NCBI RefSeq assembly: GCF_963678545.1
Contig: NZ_OY782870.1
Span: forward strand, 1,178,001-1,242,000
Source of the DNA: an uncultured Methanomethylovorans sp.
GTDB lineage: Archaea > Halobacteriota > Methanosarcinia > Methanosarcinales > Methanosarcinaceae
Direction of reading: 5' to 3'
Length of the DNA stretch: 64,000 nucleotides
Notes under the pieces: generated by a model
What the model was told of the DNA's origin: nothing
The model's input: only the letters and a program-made list of their open reading frames with translations
Database searches by the model: none
Program-made: the position numbers and the translations under genes
In this document: positions 52,522-61,895 of the stretch, piece after piece
Position numbering within the stretch: the stretch's first letter is position 1
Layout: each line of letters opens with the position of its first letter

Positions 52522-53166
52522 TCATTCTTCAATAAGAATAGCGCGCGCAGGTGCGCCATCACAACCTGTGATTTTCAATGGAAGACAAATAAGAGTATAG
52601 TGTCCTTCTTCTACATGTTCTAGATTAAGGCATTCGATAATATTAATTCCTTGGGAAAGCAGTGATCTATGCAGTGGTAGACCATTTTCATTTTCTATGG
52701 ATAATGCATCCACCCCCAAAACTTTAAGAGCTTTATCATGGATCCAAGAAGTTATGTCTTCACTCAGGCAAAATTCATCTGTTCCTTTAAGTGGATTGAT
52801 GGCACCTGTTTTTAATAATAATACTTCTGTTCCCTCTCCTGGACCAATTTTCTTCCATGCTTTTTCCATATGTTCAGCACTAATTGGACTATCGATACAA
52901 CTCATATCCAGCAAAATTGCACTCCCCATAAAACTTTCAGGAAGCAGCATATCTACAGTACTGCCATTCTCAATGACATGGGAAGGTGCATCTACATGTG
53001 TGCCAGTATGGCTACCCATATTAATTGCTGAAAGTGCAAAATTATCTTTTTCTATGGAGTAGATCTGTCTTATTACCGGTTCTGGATCGCCCGGATATAC
53101 TGGCATACCTTGCCGTATGGGCGAAGTTATATCAACAATTCGTTTACCCTTTAATATCATTGACAC
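52522..53166 (-). CDS. cyclase-family metal-dependent hydrolase (kynurenine formamidase-like)
   Basis: A 214-residue protein of the PF04199 cyclase/formamidase family. The metal-binding signature SHTGTHVDAPSHV occupies residues 52-64, and the start RIVDITSPIRQGMPVYPGDP is characteristic. A late segment, GVDALSIENENGLPLH and NIIECLNLEHVEEGHYTL, matches the family. Substrate cannot be inferred: members hydrolyse amides or cyclic compounds. Its start overlaps the end of the PHP-domain gene by ten bases, so both are expressed together. Confidence 0.88.
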   Translation of the reverse strand: MSMILKGKRIVDITSPIRQGMPVYPGDPEPVIRQIYSIEKDNFALSAINMGSHTGTHVDAPSHVIENGSTVDMLLPESFMGSAILLDMSCIDSPISAEHMEKAWKKIGPGEGTEVLLLKTGAINPLKGTDEFCLSEDITSWIHDKALKVLGVDALSIENENGLPLHRSLLSQGINIIECLNLEHVEEGHYTLICLPLKITGCDGAPARAILIEE

Positions 53167-53807
53167 TTCTCGTCTACGATCTTTTGAGAATTGTTGAGAA
53201 CCTTTTCTGTCTGTTCAAGAGTAAGTCCTGCTCCCATAGCAATTTTAAGGGCAGTATTCCGGGTAATAAGGTTTTCAGGACTATGTGTATCAGTATCCAC
53301 CACACACTTCGCTCCAGCTTCAAAAGCTATTCTGGCTACATGGCCATTGGTACGATTATGTCCACTTCTTGCGGTTATTTCAAGGTGAACATTATTCTCG
53401 ATCGCTTTTTCTGCTTCTTCAATAGTTATAAAGCCAGGGTGTGCAAGAATATCGACTTCAGCAAGCTCCACAGAAGCGCTGTTAGTTCCCGGAGCAACAG
53501 GTTCTACTATCGTCTCTCCATGTACTACTACTATTTCAGCACCTAGGTCTTTTGAAAGGCGTGCCATTTTTCCAATTTTGGCAGGAGGAACATGCGTGAT
53601 CTCTACTCCTGCAAGCACCTTGATATCCATTACCTCTTCAAGATACTTCGCTTTTCTCAGGCACTTAAGTACGTGTTCCACATTAGTAAAATCTACATGG
53701 TCGGTTATTGCAATAGCCCTATATCCATGCATTACTGCCCTTCTCACCAGTTCGCTTGGGATTAGTTCACCGTCACTAAATAGGGAATGTGTATGCAAGT
53801 CTATCAT
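53157..53807 (-). CDS. PHP-domain metal-dependent phosphoesterase
   Basis: A 216-residue single PHP domain. Metal-binding motifs are DLHTHSLFSDGELIPSEL at residues 3-20, ITDHVDF at about 36, the His in VVHGETIVEP, the HPGFI segment, and DTDTHSPENL near the end. The family includes histidinol phosphatases and nucleases; methanogen proteins of this length are usually annotated only as PHP histidinol phosphatase-like. No other histidine-synthesis gene is nearby, so function stays open. It is the upstream partner of the cyclase-family gene. Confidence 0.88.
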   Translation of the reverse strand: MIDLHTHSLFSDGELIPSELVRRAVMHGYRAIAITDHVDFTNVEHVLKCLRKAKYLEEVMDIKVLAGVEITHVPPAKIGKMARLSKDLGAEIVVVHGETIVEPVAPGTNSASVELAEVDILAHPGFITIEEAEKAIENNVHLEITARSGHNRTNGHVARIAFEAGAKCVVDTDTHSPENLITRNTALKIAMGAGLTLEQTEKVLNNSQKIVDEKCQ

Positions 53808-53947
53808 GATGTCACCATTATCTTCTACATATTATATAGGACGGCATTTGAAATAAAGATTTATATCATCAATGCTGATATGCAGATTGATAACTAACCT
53901 ACTGATGAACTACTATAAATTGAATTTCAAGGTCATTTAAAGGAAGG

Positions 53948-54247
53948 ATGAATCAATTGCCTGGAATTAGAAGAATGGTTTTAGATGTTTTAAAGCCACA
54001 CCACCCATCGATCGTAGAATTTTCAAAAAAACTAAGTATTCTGCCTGGTGTTTCCGGAGTCAACCTCAGCTTGTATGAAGTTGATCAGCAGACAGAGACT
54101 ATTAAGATCACCATTGAAGGGGATGACCTGGATTATGAGGAAATAAAGCAGTCTATAGATAATCTGGGTGCTGTGATCCATAGCATTGATGAGATTGTGG
54201 CAGGACACAAGCTTGTAGAGGAAGTAGAGACGCTACAGGAAAGATAA
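53948..54247 (+). CDS. DUF211 family protein
   Basis: A 99-residue archaeal protein of the DUF211 family, which has a ferredoxin-like alpha/beta fold. Recognisable segments are [20 protein letters not shown] at the start, [20 protein letters not shown], and [20 protein letters not shown] at the end. A relation to ACT-like regulatory domains has been suggested for this fold. GGAAGG precedes the ATG. It diverges from the PHP gene and converges on rlmE with a T-rich gap. Function unknown. Confidence 0.88.
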   Translation: MNQLPGIRRMVLDVLKPHHPSIVEFSKKLSILPGVSGVNLSLYEVDQQTETIKITIEGDDLDYEEIKQSIDNLGAVIHSIDEIVAGHKLVEEVETLQER

Positions 54248-54276
54248 GCATCTTACTTCTTTTTTTTGTATTTTGC
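54248..54276. terminator. T-rich gap between convergent DUF211 and rlmE genes
   Basis: The short gap contains a run of eight T followed by GTATTTT in the plus direction, enough for archaeal termination after DUF211. No hairpin is evident. Confidence 0.4.
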
Positions 54277-55047
54277 TCAGTATTTTGCAATAACGTCAGC
54301 AAAAGCAAAATTAGGTTTTACGTCCTTAACTTTCACTCTAACTTTGTCTCCTTCACTCGCTCCTTTTACGAATACTACAAAGTCCTGGACCCTGAATACT
54401 CCGTCACCTGTTGATCCTGTACTGGTAATTTCCACATCAAGTTCTTCCCCTTTCCTTACAGGCGCTTTAATAAATTTACTCGCGATCACATATATCTCTG
54501 CACTCTGAGACCGAGATGCTACCGGGGAAAAAGACCTTGTGTGAGTAAAACTAGTCCTTGCTTCTTCAAGAAATGTCTTAAACATATCTCCTTGAAAAAC
54601 CTTTACCACAAAATGGCCACCCGGCTTGAGAATTTTAATCGCACATCCTAGTGCAGATTTGGCAAGGTCTATAGACCGCGCATGATCATAGCTCCAGTTG
54701 CCCGAAAGATTGGGGGCAGCATCGCAAATTACCACATCCACCCCACCCTCACCCACCAGGTCAAATATTTTTTTTATGGTTACATCTGAAGTTATGTCTC
54801 CTTTTATTGTCTCCACGCCTTCTATTGGTGAAATTCGCTGCAGATCAACTCCTATGACCCTCCCGCCTGAGAGTTTTTTTGCCACTTCGGACCAGCCACC
54901 AGGTGCTGCTCCCAGGTCAACTACGTTATCTTCTTCTTTAATTACATTGAACTTCTCATTTATCTGCAATAGTTTGTACGCAGCCCTTGACCTATAGCCT
55001 TCTTCTTTTGCGCGCCAATAATAGGTATCTCTTCTATCCCTTGCCAT
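54277..55047 (-). CDS. rlmE: 23S rRNA (uridine-2'-O-)methyltransferase with TRAM domain
   Basis: FtsJ/RrmJ-type SAM-dependent 2'-O-methyltransferase of 256 residues. The N-terminus RDRRDTYYWRAKEEGYRSRAA contains the first catalytic Lys region, the SAM motif is VDLGAAPGGWSEVAKKLSGG, the catalytic Asp lies in VICDAAPNLSG, and the last Lys in GGHFVVKVFQGD. A C-terminal TRAM domain (about 193-256) begins APVRKGEELDVEI and should bind RNA, as in other archaeal members. It is followed downstream by the DUF211 terminator and preceded closely by an uncharacterised gene. Confidence 0.92.
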   Translation of the reverse strand: MARDRRDTYYWRAKEEGYRSRAAYKLLQINEKFNVIKEEDNVVDLGAAPGGWSEVAKKLSGGRVIGVDLQRISPIEGVETIKGDITSDVTIKKIFDLVGEGGVDVVICDAAPNLSGNWSYDHARSIDLAKSALGCAIKILKPGGHFVVKVFQGDMFKTFLEEARTSFTHTRSFSPVASRSQSAEIYVIASKFIKAPVRKGEELDVEITSTGSTGDGVFRVQDFVVFVKGASEGDKVRVKVKDVKPNFAFADVIAKY

Positions 55048-55070
55048 TATCCTGCCTGTCGTTAGTTTGA

Positions 55071-55610
55071 TTATTTTAAGTATTCGATCTTTTTACTTAG
55101 TTCCATCAGTTGATCAGCTACTGCTGTAAATCTGCCTGGTAACCATGAATCGTAGTCATAATAAAGGTTAAGCAGATCACTATAGTGTGATTCTAATTTT
55201 TTTATTTCAGCACTACCACTTCCGATAGAGCTTATTCCCATTTCAAGATCATGCATTCTTTTCTCGAAGTTTTGCAATAATTTTATTGCAATGATATTCA
55301 TATCTACTTTTCTCACAGATAGTTTCAAGATATCAATGACCTGGCTAAGTTCAGTCGGGATCTCCGGGAATGCATTTGGTCCTGTTATGAAATATATATT
55401 CTCATCGGTTTTTGTTCCCGATATTTCCTCTGCAGAAACAGATTCGATAAGATGTTCTTTTGTAGCTTCAATGCAAAGCTCATGCAGTGCATTGGTTTCG
55501 TGAGTAGAATCCCTTAACTCTGATATCTCTTTGTCCACAGCACATATTTCCTCAAAAGTAATAGCACCCAGAACATAGGTTATACCTGTAAGCTCAGCAG
55601 CGGATATCAT
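55071..55610 (-). CDS. uncharacterised helical protein upstream of rlmE
   Basis: A 179-residue soluble protein that I do not recognise. It is predicted mainly helical, with MISAAELTGITYVLGAITF at the start and charged helices (EKRMHDLEMGISSIGSGSAE and KKLESHYSDLLNLYYDYDSW) near the end. There are two cysteines and no clear metal or nucleotide motif. It ends 23 bases before the rlmE start on the same strand, suggesting co-transcription and perhaps a role in rRNA modification or ribosome assembly. Base composition is like its neighbours. Confidence 0.6.
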   Translation of the reverse strand: MISAAELTGITYVLGAITFEEICAVDKEISELRDSTHETNALHELCIEATKEHLIESVSAEEISGTKTDENIYFITGPNAFPEIPTELSQVIDILKLSVRKVDMNIIAIKLLQNFEKRMHDLEMGISSIGSGSAEIKKLESHYSDLLNLYYDYDSWLPGRFTAVADQLMELSKKIEYLK

Positions 55611-55668
55611 AAGACCATGCCTTAAAGGAAAGATATATCATAAATAAGAAAGAGGGTAATAAAGTTAC

Positions 55669-56685
55669 CTATAACTTATATCTTCTACAAGCAAGTGACT
55701 TAAGAAGGATAGTATCTGGATTATTTTTACCGATATGAATATCCACTGAATGTTCTATTACATTGCTTTTGAGATCCACATTTTCCAGAGCTGCTCTTGC
55801 AAGTTGTATGTCTCCACTGACTAATACATAATCGGGTTCTTTTCCTATGTCTTCAAATATCTCGACAATAGCAACACATACTTTTTCTACATGGTGAGCA
55901 ATGTCTTCATCTCTCAAGCGTTCAAATCTTCTCTGGCTAAACCCGCCTTTTGTATGTTTTGCTTTAACGCTGCTTCTTATGATCTGTGATTCAATCAGGT
56001 GTTCCCCGTCTTCAGTATAACCTACAAAGCTTTCACCCGCATGTACTATCAAGATCAATACACTCGATTCAAGTTTCAGGATTTGACTAAGTTCATCTAC
56101 ATTGAATTTATCATCGACAGAAAAATGATGTTTTGTTATGGGAAGAGGTGGCATGATAATCTCAAATATCAGATTGTCGATGTCATGAAATATAACCATG
56201 CCTGTAAATGATCGTAATTTTTCCATTATCTGTTTACTATTATCGCTAAAATGCTGAAGGAAACCCATATCCACATCTTCTACCTTATAGTTTTGAGGAA
56301 GATACATAGAGATAAATGTATGTTTTACAGAATGCATAGAGCTTAGTATAGAGAGTATTTGGCGTATTTCATGCAAGTTCAATGATGCTGGCGAAGGAAT
56401 GGAGATATTTTCTTCTTCCGCTGTTTGCAACTGAAATTGCTCGGTTAGAGTTGTTACTCTTGCTTCTGCTTTGTTAAGTGCTTCTTCAGCGATCTGTTTT
56501 GAAGAAACAGCATTTCTTTGGATTTCCTTGCATTTTTCCAACTGGACATTCAACCGATTGTTATCAGCCTTAAGTTCGGATATATCAGACTGAAGCCTCT
56601 TCATCTCTTCTTCGAGTTTTTCCTTACCTGAATACCTGCCAATAAATGAGGTTATATTGTCTAGCACACGGTCCTTTTCGTTCAT
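55669..56685 (-). CDS. Vms1/eRF1-superfamily (VLRF1-like) peptidyl-tRNA release protein
   Basis: A 338-residue protein with an N-terminal coiled coil (about 18-95, EKLEEEMKRLQSDISELKAD) and a release-factor-like domain (about 105-335). The catalytic loop reads HTKGGFSQRRFERLRDEDI: Gly247, Gly248 and Gln251. It aligns with the GGQ loop and following RFARLR of aRF1, with Gln displaced as in Vms1. Vms1-type proteins release stalled nascent chains in ribosome quality control. The C-terminus (YVLVSGDIQLARAALEN, CRRYKL) fits the eRF1 domain 2 fold. It lies between leuS and an unknown gene, on the same strand. Activity is inferred from family. Confidence 0.75.
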   Translation of the reverse strand: MNEKDRVLDNITSFIGRYSGKEKLEEEMKRLQSDISELKADNNRLNVQLEKCKEIQRNAVSSKQIAEEALNKAEARVTTLTEQFQLQTAEEENISIPSPASLNLHEIRQILSILSSMHSVKHTFISMYLPQNYKVEDVDMGFLQHFSDNSKQIMEKLRSFTGMVIFHDIDNLIFEIIMPPLPITKHHFSVDDKFNVDELSQILKLESSVLILIVHAGESFVGYTEDGEHLIESQIIRSSVKAKHTKGGFSQRRFERLRDEDIAHHVEKVCVAIVEIFEDIGKEPDYVLVSGDIQLARAALENVDLKSNVIEHSVDIHIGKNNPDTILLKSLACRRYKL

Positions 56686-56821
56686 TGAGACTATAAAAAG
56701 ATGCCGGCCTTTAAAAGATAATCTCCATGCACATAGCTGTATGATATCTATGAAAGAAACGATTTTGTAATCGCAGATGCATTAAAAATAGAAAAAAGGC
56801 TGCAATAATGCAGTCTTAAAA

Positions 56822-59710
56822 TTATTCAAGATATATAGCTGGTCTCATTGGAACTGCAAATCTGGACTTCTTCTCCGGGTCATAGTCCGGCGAATCTGCA
56901 CCATAAACTTCTACGGCACAGTAAAACTCTTTTTCAAAGAAGCTCTGGTTTTCTCTGAGGATTGCCAGCTCATCCAGCTCATAACCATCGAACATCTCTA
57001 AACGTTCGACTTTCATGCTGGTTATATCGGGCACAATCTTCTGTACGAACTTTGGTATTTCTTTTCCATATGCCCTGTTCGCAGGTTCTGCCATAAGGGT
57101 CTTGATGAGGTTACCAGGATTAAGACATCCTTCGGCCTGCATCTTTAGAGCCATCTGGAATGTTTTTGTCTTCCATGTTGCAGATGTGTACAACACTACC
57201 TTTTTTGGCGTCATTTTTGTGACCTTTAATATTTCCTCTATGTCTTCCAGGGTGTTGTCCACAAGTTCTTCTGCAAGCTCTGCATTGCTGTTAAGCAGCC
57301 CCGCATCAAATGTCGGATACGGAGCAAGGGATACAATATCATTACCTTTATGTCCCAGTGCCTGCCATATCTCCTCACATACATGCGGTATGAAAGGTGT
57401 CATCAAGCGCACCCAAGTATCCAGCATGTCATAGAGCAGGTTACTACCTCCCCTTTTCTGATACCACTTTATATCGTTGAGCAGCAGGAAGAATGCATTT
57501 TGCAGGGCACTGCGTGTCCTCAGGGACATCATATCGTTGTTCGTTTCTCTGATGCGCTGTTGCAGACGGCTAAGCATCCATCTGTCTATAAGTTTCAGTT
57601 CTCCGCACAAGCCGCATACGACACCGGATTCAATGATCTCTCTGGCAAAGGAGTAGAACCTTTCCACCTGTTTCTTTGCGGCTTCGACACCACTGTTCCT
57701 CCAGTCAGCATCCTGTGTCTGTTCGGCACTTGAAAGGATGTACATGCGGGCTATATCTGCACCATATTCATCCACTGCAGTCCTCAGAGTAAGCAGCGGA
57801 CCTTTTGATTTACTCATTTTTTGCCCTTCAAGGGACACGAAACCATTGACTGCAAGGGCCCGAGGCCACTTCTCCTCATCAAATATGGCTACGTGGTGGA
57901 AGAGGAAGAAGAGTAAGTGATTTGGCACAAGGTCTTTACCTGAAGATCTGAGGTCAACAGGATACCAGTAATCTATGTCTTTTTTCATCTGTGCTATTAG
58001 TTGCTCATCAAGACCTGTATCAGCAGCAGTTTGCTGTACAGTACCCTTTCCAAGTAGCACGTAATCGAAAAGTTGAGGAGTAAGATGTTCCGGTCCAATA
58101 CCGCGGGCAAAGAACTTGTTGGTGATATAATATGTCATATAGATGGTAGAATCGCCAAGCGACTCAATCAGCCATTGATCGTCAAAAGGCAGATGTGTGC
58201 CAAGACCCTTTTTCCTTGCACATGCTTTGTCCTTGAGCCAATCGACTTTGTTGTTGAATTCCAATCTATAATCTTCAGGAATGATCTCCATTTTCTCAAT
58301 GCATCTGTAAACTTTATCCTTCCACTCTGGATTAGAATAGTTGAGGAACCATTGGCCTTCAACCATATTTACCACACAGGGCGTTCCGCAGCGGCATACA
58401 ACCGGTTCGCTGAACTCATAGAATACTTCTCCTATACCCTGGCTTATAAGATCCCGGGTGAGTACATCCTTGATTTTGGAAACTGCAATTCCAGCATACT
58501 TTCCAGTATTCTCTTTGAGGATTCCGCCATGGAATTCTCTTCTGTATACCATCTTGGTGGCCTCTTCAGCTTTCGGATCTTTCTGATCCATCACACCAAG
58601 CTGTTGCACAGCTTCTACAGCAGGATACTCCCCGAATTCCTTGGCTGCTATCAGAGAAATTAATTTTATATTGCGCAGGTCTTCCTTGATCCCATATTCT
58701 GAAAGGTCTTTTTCATAGAGGTCCTTCAATGCAAGGTAATCATAAGGTGCATGTGCAGGCACACTCATCACAATTCCGCTACCATTCTCTCCCCTTACAA
58801 ATGAGGCAGGCAATGTAATAACATCATTGCTTGTAAGCGGATTCTTCACCTTGATACCTATTAGGGATGTAGATGGCACGTTCTCTACAAATTCTACTTT
58901 CCTATCAGTGAAAGTGAGTTTCCTGTAAGCTTCCTTGCTTACGACCCAGAATTCTGTTTTTCCATCCTTTTCCACTTTGATCTTCACATGCTCTATATTA
59001 GGATTGATCCATAGGTTCGTAACACCAAAAATAGTCTCAGGGCGCAGGGTCGCACAAGGCAGTACTACGCCATCATGCTGGAATTTAACAAAAGTATAAT
59101 CTACGATAGTTGCCTCTTCACCATGCAGGATATCGTGATCTTCAACTGGGTTATTGTCGTTCGGACACCACTTGACCGGATGTGATCCCTTCACGATGAG
59201 TCCCTTTTCATACAACAGGTTGAACTGCCATTCAATGAACTTTTTGTAAGTTGGGTCAGTGGTGGTGAATTTGCGTCTCCAGTCAATAGAGTAACCAATA
59301 GAACGCATAGCCTTTTCAGCTTCTTTACTGAAGTACTCTACTATTTTCTCAGGAATGACCAGTGTTTCCAGAATATCTATAGGTATACCATGCAGTTCTG
59401 TATATACCTTCATGGTCTGAGTGTCACGGTTAGCTATCAATTCGGCAAGACCTACAATAGGTGTTCCTGTTACATGGAAACCCATAGGAAAAAGCACGTT
59501 ATATCCCTGCATTCGTTTATATCGTGCTATAACGTCCCCTATGGTAAAGGTCCGGGTGTGTCCTGCATGTAAATTACCGTTGAGATAGGGGTAGGGTATT
59601 GTTATGAAGAACTTTTCTCTCTCATCTGGCTCAGGCTGAAAGACCTTTGTATCATCCCATGTCTTCTGCCATTTTCTTTCTATCTCGCACGGTATGTAAT
59701 CCTGTTCCAT
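56822..59710 (-). CDS. leuS: leucyl-tRNA synthetase
   Basis: Class I aminoacyl-tRNA synthetase of archaeal type. With a start at MEQDYIPCEIERKWQK it has 962 residues; an ATG seven codons earlier (59731) is in frame. The HIGH motif is PYPYLNGNLHAGHT, the editing CP1 domain spans about 150-500 and contains TLRPETIFGVTNLW, and the KMSKS motif is GQKMSKSKG near residue 645. Catalytic-domain signatures GFHVTGTPIVGLAEL and the C-terminal anticodon-binding helices (about 770-950) are all present. An AAAGG lies ten bases before the chosen ATG. No T-box or other leader is evident. Confidence 0.96.
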   Translation of the reverse strand: MEQDYIPCEIERKWQKTWDDTKVFQPEPDEREKFFITIPYPYLNGNLHAGHTRTFTIGDVIARYKRMQGYNVLFPMGFHVTGTPIVGLAELIANRDTQTMKVYTELHGIPIDILETLVIPEKIVEYFSKEAEKAMRSIGYSIDWRRKFTTTDPTYKKFIEWQFNLLYEKGLIVKGSHPVKWCPNDNNPVEDHDILHGEEATIVDYTFVKFQHDGVVLPCATLRPETIFGVTNLWINPNIEHVKIKVEKDGKTEFWVVSKEAYRKLTFTDRKVEFVENVPSTSLIGIKVKNPLTSNDVITLPASFVRGENGSGIVMSVPAHAPYDYLALKDLYEKDLSEYGIKEDLRNIKLISLIAAKEFGEYPAVEAVQQLGVMDQKDPKAEEATKMVYRREFHGGILKENTGKYAGIAVSKIKDVLTRDLISQGIGEVFYEFSEPVVCRCGTPCVVNMVEGQWFLNYSNPEWKDKVYRCIEKMEIIPEDYRLEFNNKVDWLKDKACARKKGLGTHLPFDDQWLIESLGDSTIYMTYYITNKFFARGIGPEHLTPQLFDYVLLGKGTVQQTAADTGLDEQLIAQMKKDIDYWYPVDLRSSGKDLVPNHLLFFLFHHVAIFDEEKWPRALAVNGFVSLEGQKMSKSKGPLLTLRTAVDEYGADIARMYILSSAEQTQDADWRNSGVEAAKKQVERFYSFAREIIESGVVCGLCGELKLIDRWMLSRLQQRIRETNNDMMSLRTRSALQNAFFLLLNDIKWYQKRGGSNLLYDMLDTWVRLMTPFIPHVCEEIWQALGHKGNDIVSLAPYPTFDAGLLNSNAELAEELVDNTLEDIEEILKVTKMTPKKVVLYTSATWKTKTFQMALKMQAEGCLNPGNLIKTLMAEPANRAYGKEIPKFVQKIVPDITSMKVERLEMFDGYELDELAILRENQSFFEKEFYCAVEVYGADSPDYDPEKKSRFAVPMRPAIYLE

Positions 59711-59934
59711 GGTTACGCCTTTCCAGTACACCTGTTTTGATATTCAGTCAGTAATTCCATCTGGAATTCATTGAATACCTTATTTATATGTTGATTACCA
59801 CCTAAATAACTTACATCCACATAAAGCCTACTCTTTTTAGTGGTCCATTCAGCAGAACGATTCTCGGCATATTGTGCAAAGATAAATAGTCAAAACTAAG
59901 TACAACGAGTAGGGTCGTTTTTTGATTAGTGTTC

Positions 59935-60081
59935 TCAGCTTCGAAGTTGCAGTTTTTCACCGCAGCATGGACAGTTGATGTTGCCTTCATCACAATGCTC
60001 GCAAGGGGTCACAACTTCAAGCTCGAATCCGCAGCTTTCACATAAGTAGTGTTCCCCTATCTGCATATCACATATCTTCAT
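59935..60081 (-). CDS. zinc-ribbon miniprotein
   Basis: A 48-residue protein starting MKICDMQIGEHYLCESCGFE. Three CXXC pairs are visible, CESC, CEHC and CPCC, together enough for a rubredoxin-like or double zinc site. GGGGAG sits three bases before the ATG and decides this start over the longer frame from 60144. Small proteins like this accompany many methanogen genes and may be redox or zinc-binding adaptors. It lies alone between leuS and cgi121. Function unknown. Confidence 0.65.
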   Translation of the reverse strand: MKICDMQIGEHYLCESCGFELEVVTPCEHCDEGNINCPCCGEKLQLRS

Positions 60082-60182
60082 TTTCTCCCCAAAGAAAAGT
60101 TGCTTCGAAGAGTACTTATAATTTTTCCTGGTATCTACTAACATACCGTTATGCTTATTCTTAAAGAACTGAATTTAGCTCC

Positions 60183-60692
60183 ATGCAAGTTGAGTTTCTA
60201 AGTGGCTGTATTTTCATAGAAGATCTGAAGGCATTTCTCAGGACAACCGCAGACATATCAAAGGCAAATAGTTGCATAATTCAGGCTATCAATGCAGATA
60301 AGATCGCGGGTGAAAAACACTTACGGTTTGCCGTTGCAAAAGCGCTCAGGGCATTCGAGCAGGAAAGAAATGCTGCAAAGGACATGGGTATTGAGATAAT
60401 GCGTTATGCATCCGGGAAGCGCCAGATTGAAGAGGCATTTTCCATGGGTGTACATCAAGGCCAGAATAATGTTGTTTTCGTAGTGATAGGTGAAGCAGAT
60501 TCTGTTCCTATATGTTTGGATATACTTAAAGAGATGGTCGTGCCTTCCGATATCATTCAATATCTGCTATCCAAAAGAGAAGAAATAATCATGCAATTTG
60601 GAATCACCACAGATGAGATCGCAGTCGTCGGCGAGCAGATGATCCCGGAACTTGTGATCGAACGAGTGGCACTTGTGGATGTATTGAAGTAA
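60183..60692 (+). CDS. cgi121: KEOPS complex subunit Cgi121
   Basis: A 169-residue homologue of Cgi121/TPRKB, the KEOPS subunit that binds the CCA end of tRNA and Bud32. Signatures are ANSCIIQAINADKIAGEKHLRFAVAKALRAF in segments, the GIEIMRYASGKRQIEEAFSMGV stretch, and the C-terminal EQMIPELVIERVALVD. Length matches archaeal members. No good Shine-Dalgarno precedes the ATG. It is unlinked from kae1-bud32 by about 10 kb and lies upstream of glpX and the t6A methylthiotransferase gene. Confidence 0.92.
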   Translation: MQVEFLSGCIFIEDLKAFLRTTADISKANSCIIQAINADKIAGEKHLRFAVAKALRAFEQERNAAKDMGIEIMRYASGKRQIEEAFSMGVHQGQNNVVFVVIGEADSVPICLDILKEMVVPSDIIQYLLSKREEIIMQFGITTDEIAVVGEQMIPELVIERVALVDVLK

Positions 60693-60800
60693 TGACTCTA
60701 CGAAATAGTAATATATGAATGGACAGTAGACTTGCAATTATTAATAAGTTAATGACATTAGATATAATTGTAGACCTTATTATATGGGAGGGTTCTAATT

Positions 60801-61892
60801 ATGCCACATAAGAAAAAAGCAGAAGGGATGATCAAATGCGCAGGGCTTATAGAATGTGCCCTGTTACCAAGACTTCTTCAGGTTACAGAAGCTGCAGCCA
60901 TAGCAGCATCTTATCAGATGGGCAGAGGAGACAAGCATTATGCTGATCAGGTATCAGTGGAAGCCATGCGCAGGACTTTGAATTACCTTGATATGAAAGG
61001 AATCATAAAGATCGGTGAAGGAGAAAGGGACGAGGCACCGATGCTGTACATAGGCGAACAGGTAGGTACTTGGGAGGGAGATCTGGAAGTGGATATTGCT
61101 GTGGATCCACTTGAAGGCACTAATCTGGCGGCCAATGGCACTCCAGGCGCTATATCTGTGATGGCAATGGCTGAAAGAGGTGGCCTTTTCCATGGTCCTG
61201 ACATCTATATGGATAAAATAGTGGTAGGTCCGGAGGTCGTGAGGTATGAAAGGCTGCATCCTGAAGATAGTATAAATCTTGATGCTCCTGTTATCGATAA
61301 CCTTGAAATAGTCGCAAAGGCGCTTAATCGTAATATCGACGAGCTGGTCGTTGTCATCCTTGACAGATCAAGGCATGAGGCTAAGATAGAAGAGATCAGA
61401 AAAACAGGTGCGAGGGTCAATCTGATCACTGATGGTGACTTGATGCCAGGAGTTGCCACAGCCATACGCGGTTCAGGTGTTCATGTGGTCATGGGCGCTG
61501 GAGGTTCAGGGGAGGCAGTTCTCACTGCTGCTGCTCTTAAGATCCTGGGTGGCAAGATACTTGCAAGGCTTGTATTACCTACAGTTGCCAATGGCAAGTC
61601 TGAAGAAGCTATAGCCAATGAAAAAGCTGAAAAGATGCCAAGGCTTGAAAAGATGGGTATTACAGAAAAGAACATGAACGATGTGCTTGACATCAACAAG
61701 CTTGTTCCTGGAAATGATGTGATCTTTTCTGCAACAGGTGTGACTCCGGGTACTCTCCTAAAAGGTGTGAACCTCTTTGGAGAAGGCGATGCAAGAGTTC
61801 ACAGTCTGACCATGGGCAGTTCAGGTGTGGTAAAATTTACAGATACCATCTACATACATGATAAAGAGGTCACTCCTCTTCGGTTCGTTTAA
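60801..61892 (+). CDS. glpX: class II fructose-1,6-bisphosphatase (GlpX)
   Basis: Metal-dependent sugar phosphatase of 363 residues, converting fructose-1,6-bisphosphate to fructose-6-phosphate in gluconeogenesis. Metal and substrate motifs of the class are clear: IGEGERDEAPMLYIGE (about 74-89), DIAVDPLEGTNLAANGTPGAISV (about 100-122), VHVVMGAGGSGEAVLTAAAL and SATGVTPGTLLKGV. A start with GGGAGGG eight bases upstream is strong. The class is mainly bacterial; most archaea rely on the bifunctional aldolase/phosphatase, so this copy may be an acquired alternative. Sedoheptulose bisphosphatase activity is possible too. Confidence 0.92.
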   Translation: MPHKKKAEGMIKCAGLIECALLPRLLQVTEAAAIAASYQMGRGDKHYADQVSVEAMRRTLNYLDMKGIIKIGEGERDEAPMLYIGEQVGTWEGDLEVDIAVDPLEGTNLAANGTPGAISVMAMAERGGLFHGPDIYMDKIVVGPEVVRYERLHPEDSINLDAPVIDNLEIVAKALNRNIDELVVVILDRSRHEAKIEEIRKTGARVNLITDGDLMPGVATAIRGSGVHVVMGAGGSGEAVLTAAALKILGGKILARLVLPTVANGKSEEAIANEKAEKMPRLEKMGITEKNMNDVLDINKLVPGNDVIFSATGVTPGTLLKGVNLFGEGDARVHSLTMGSSGVVKFTDTIYIHDKEVTPLRFV

Positions 61893-61895
61893 ATA

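Noticed and set aside
59811..59993. 60-codon minus-strand frame between leuS and the zinc-ribbon gene
   Set aside because: It overlaps the zinc-ribbon gene out of frame, has no good start context and no recognisable features.
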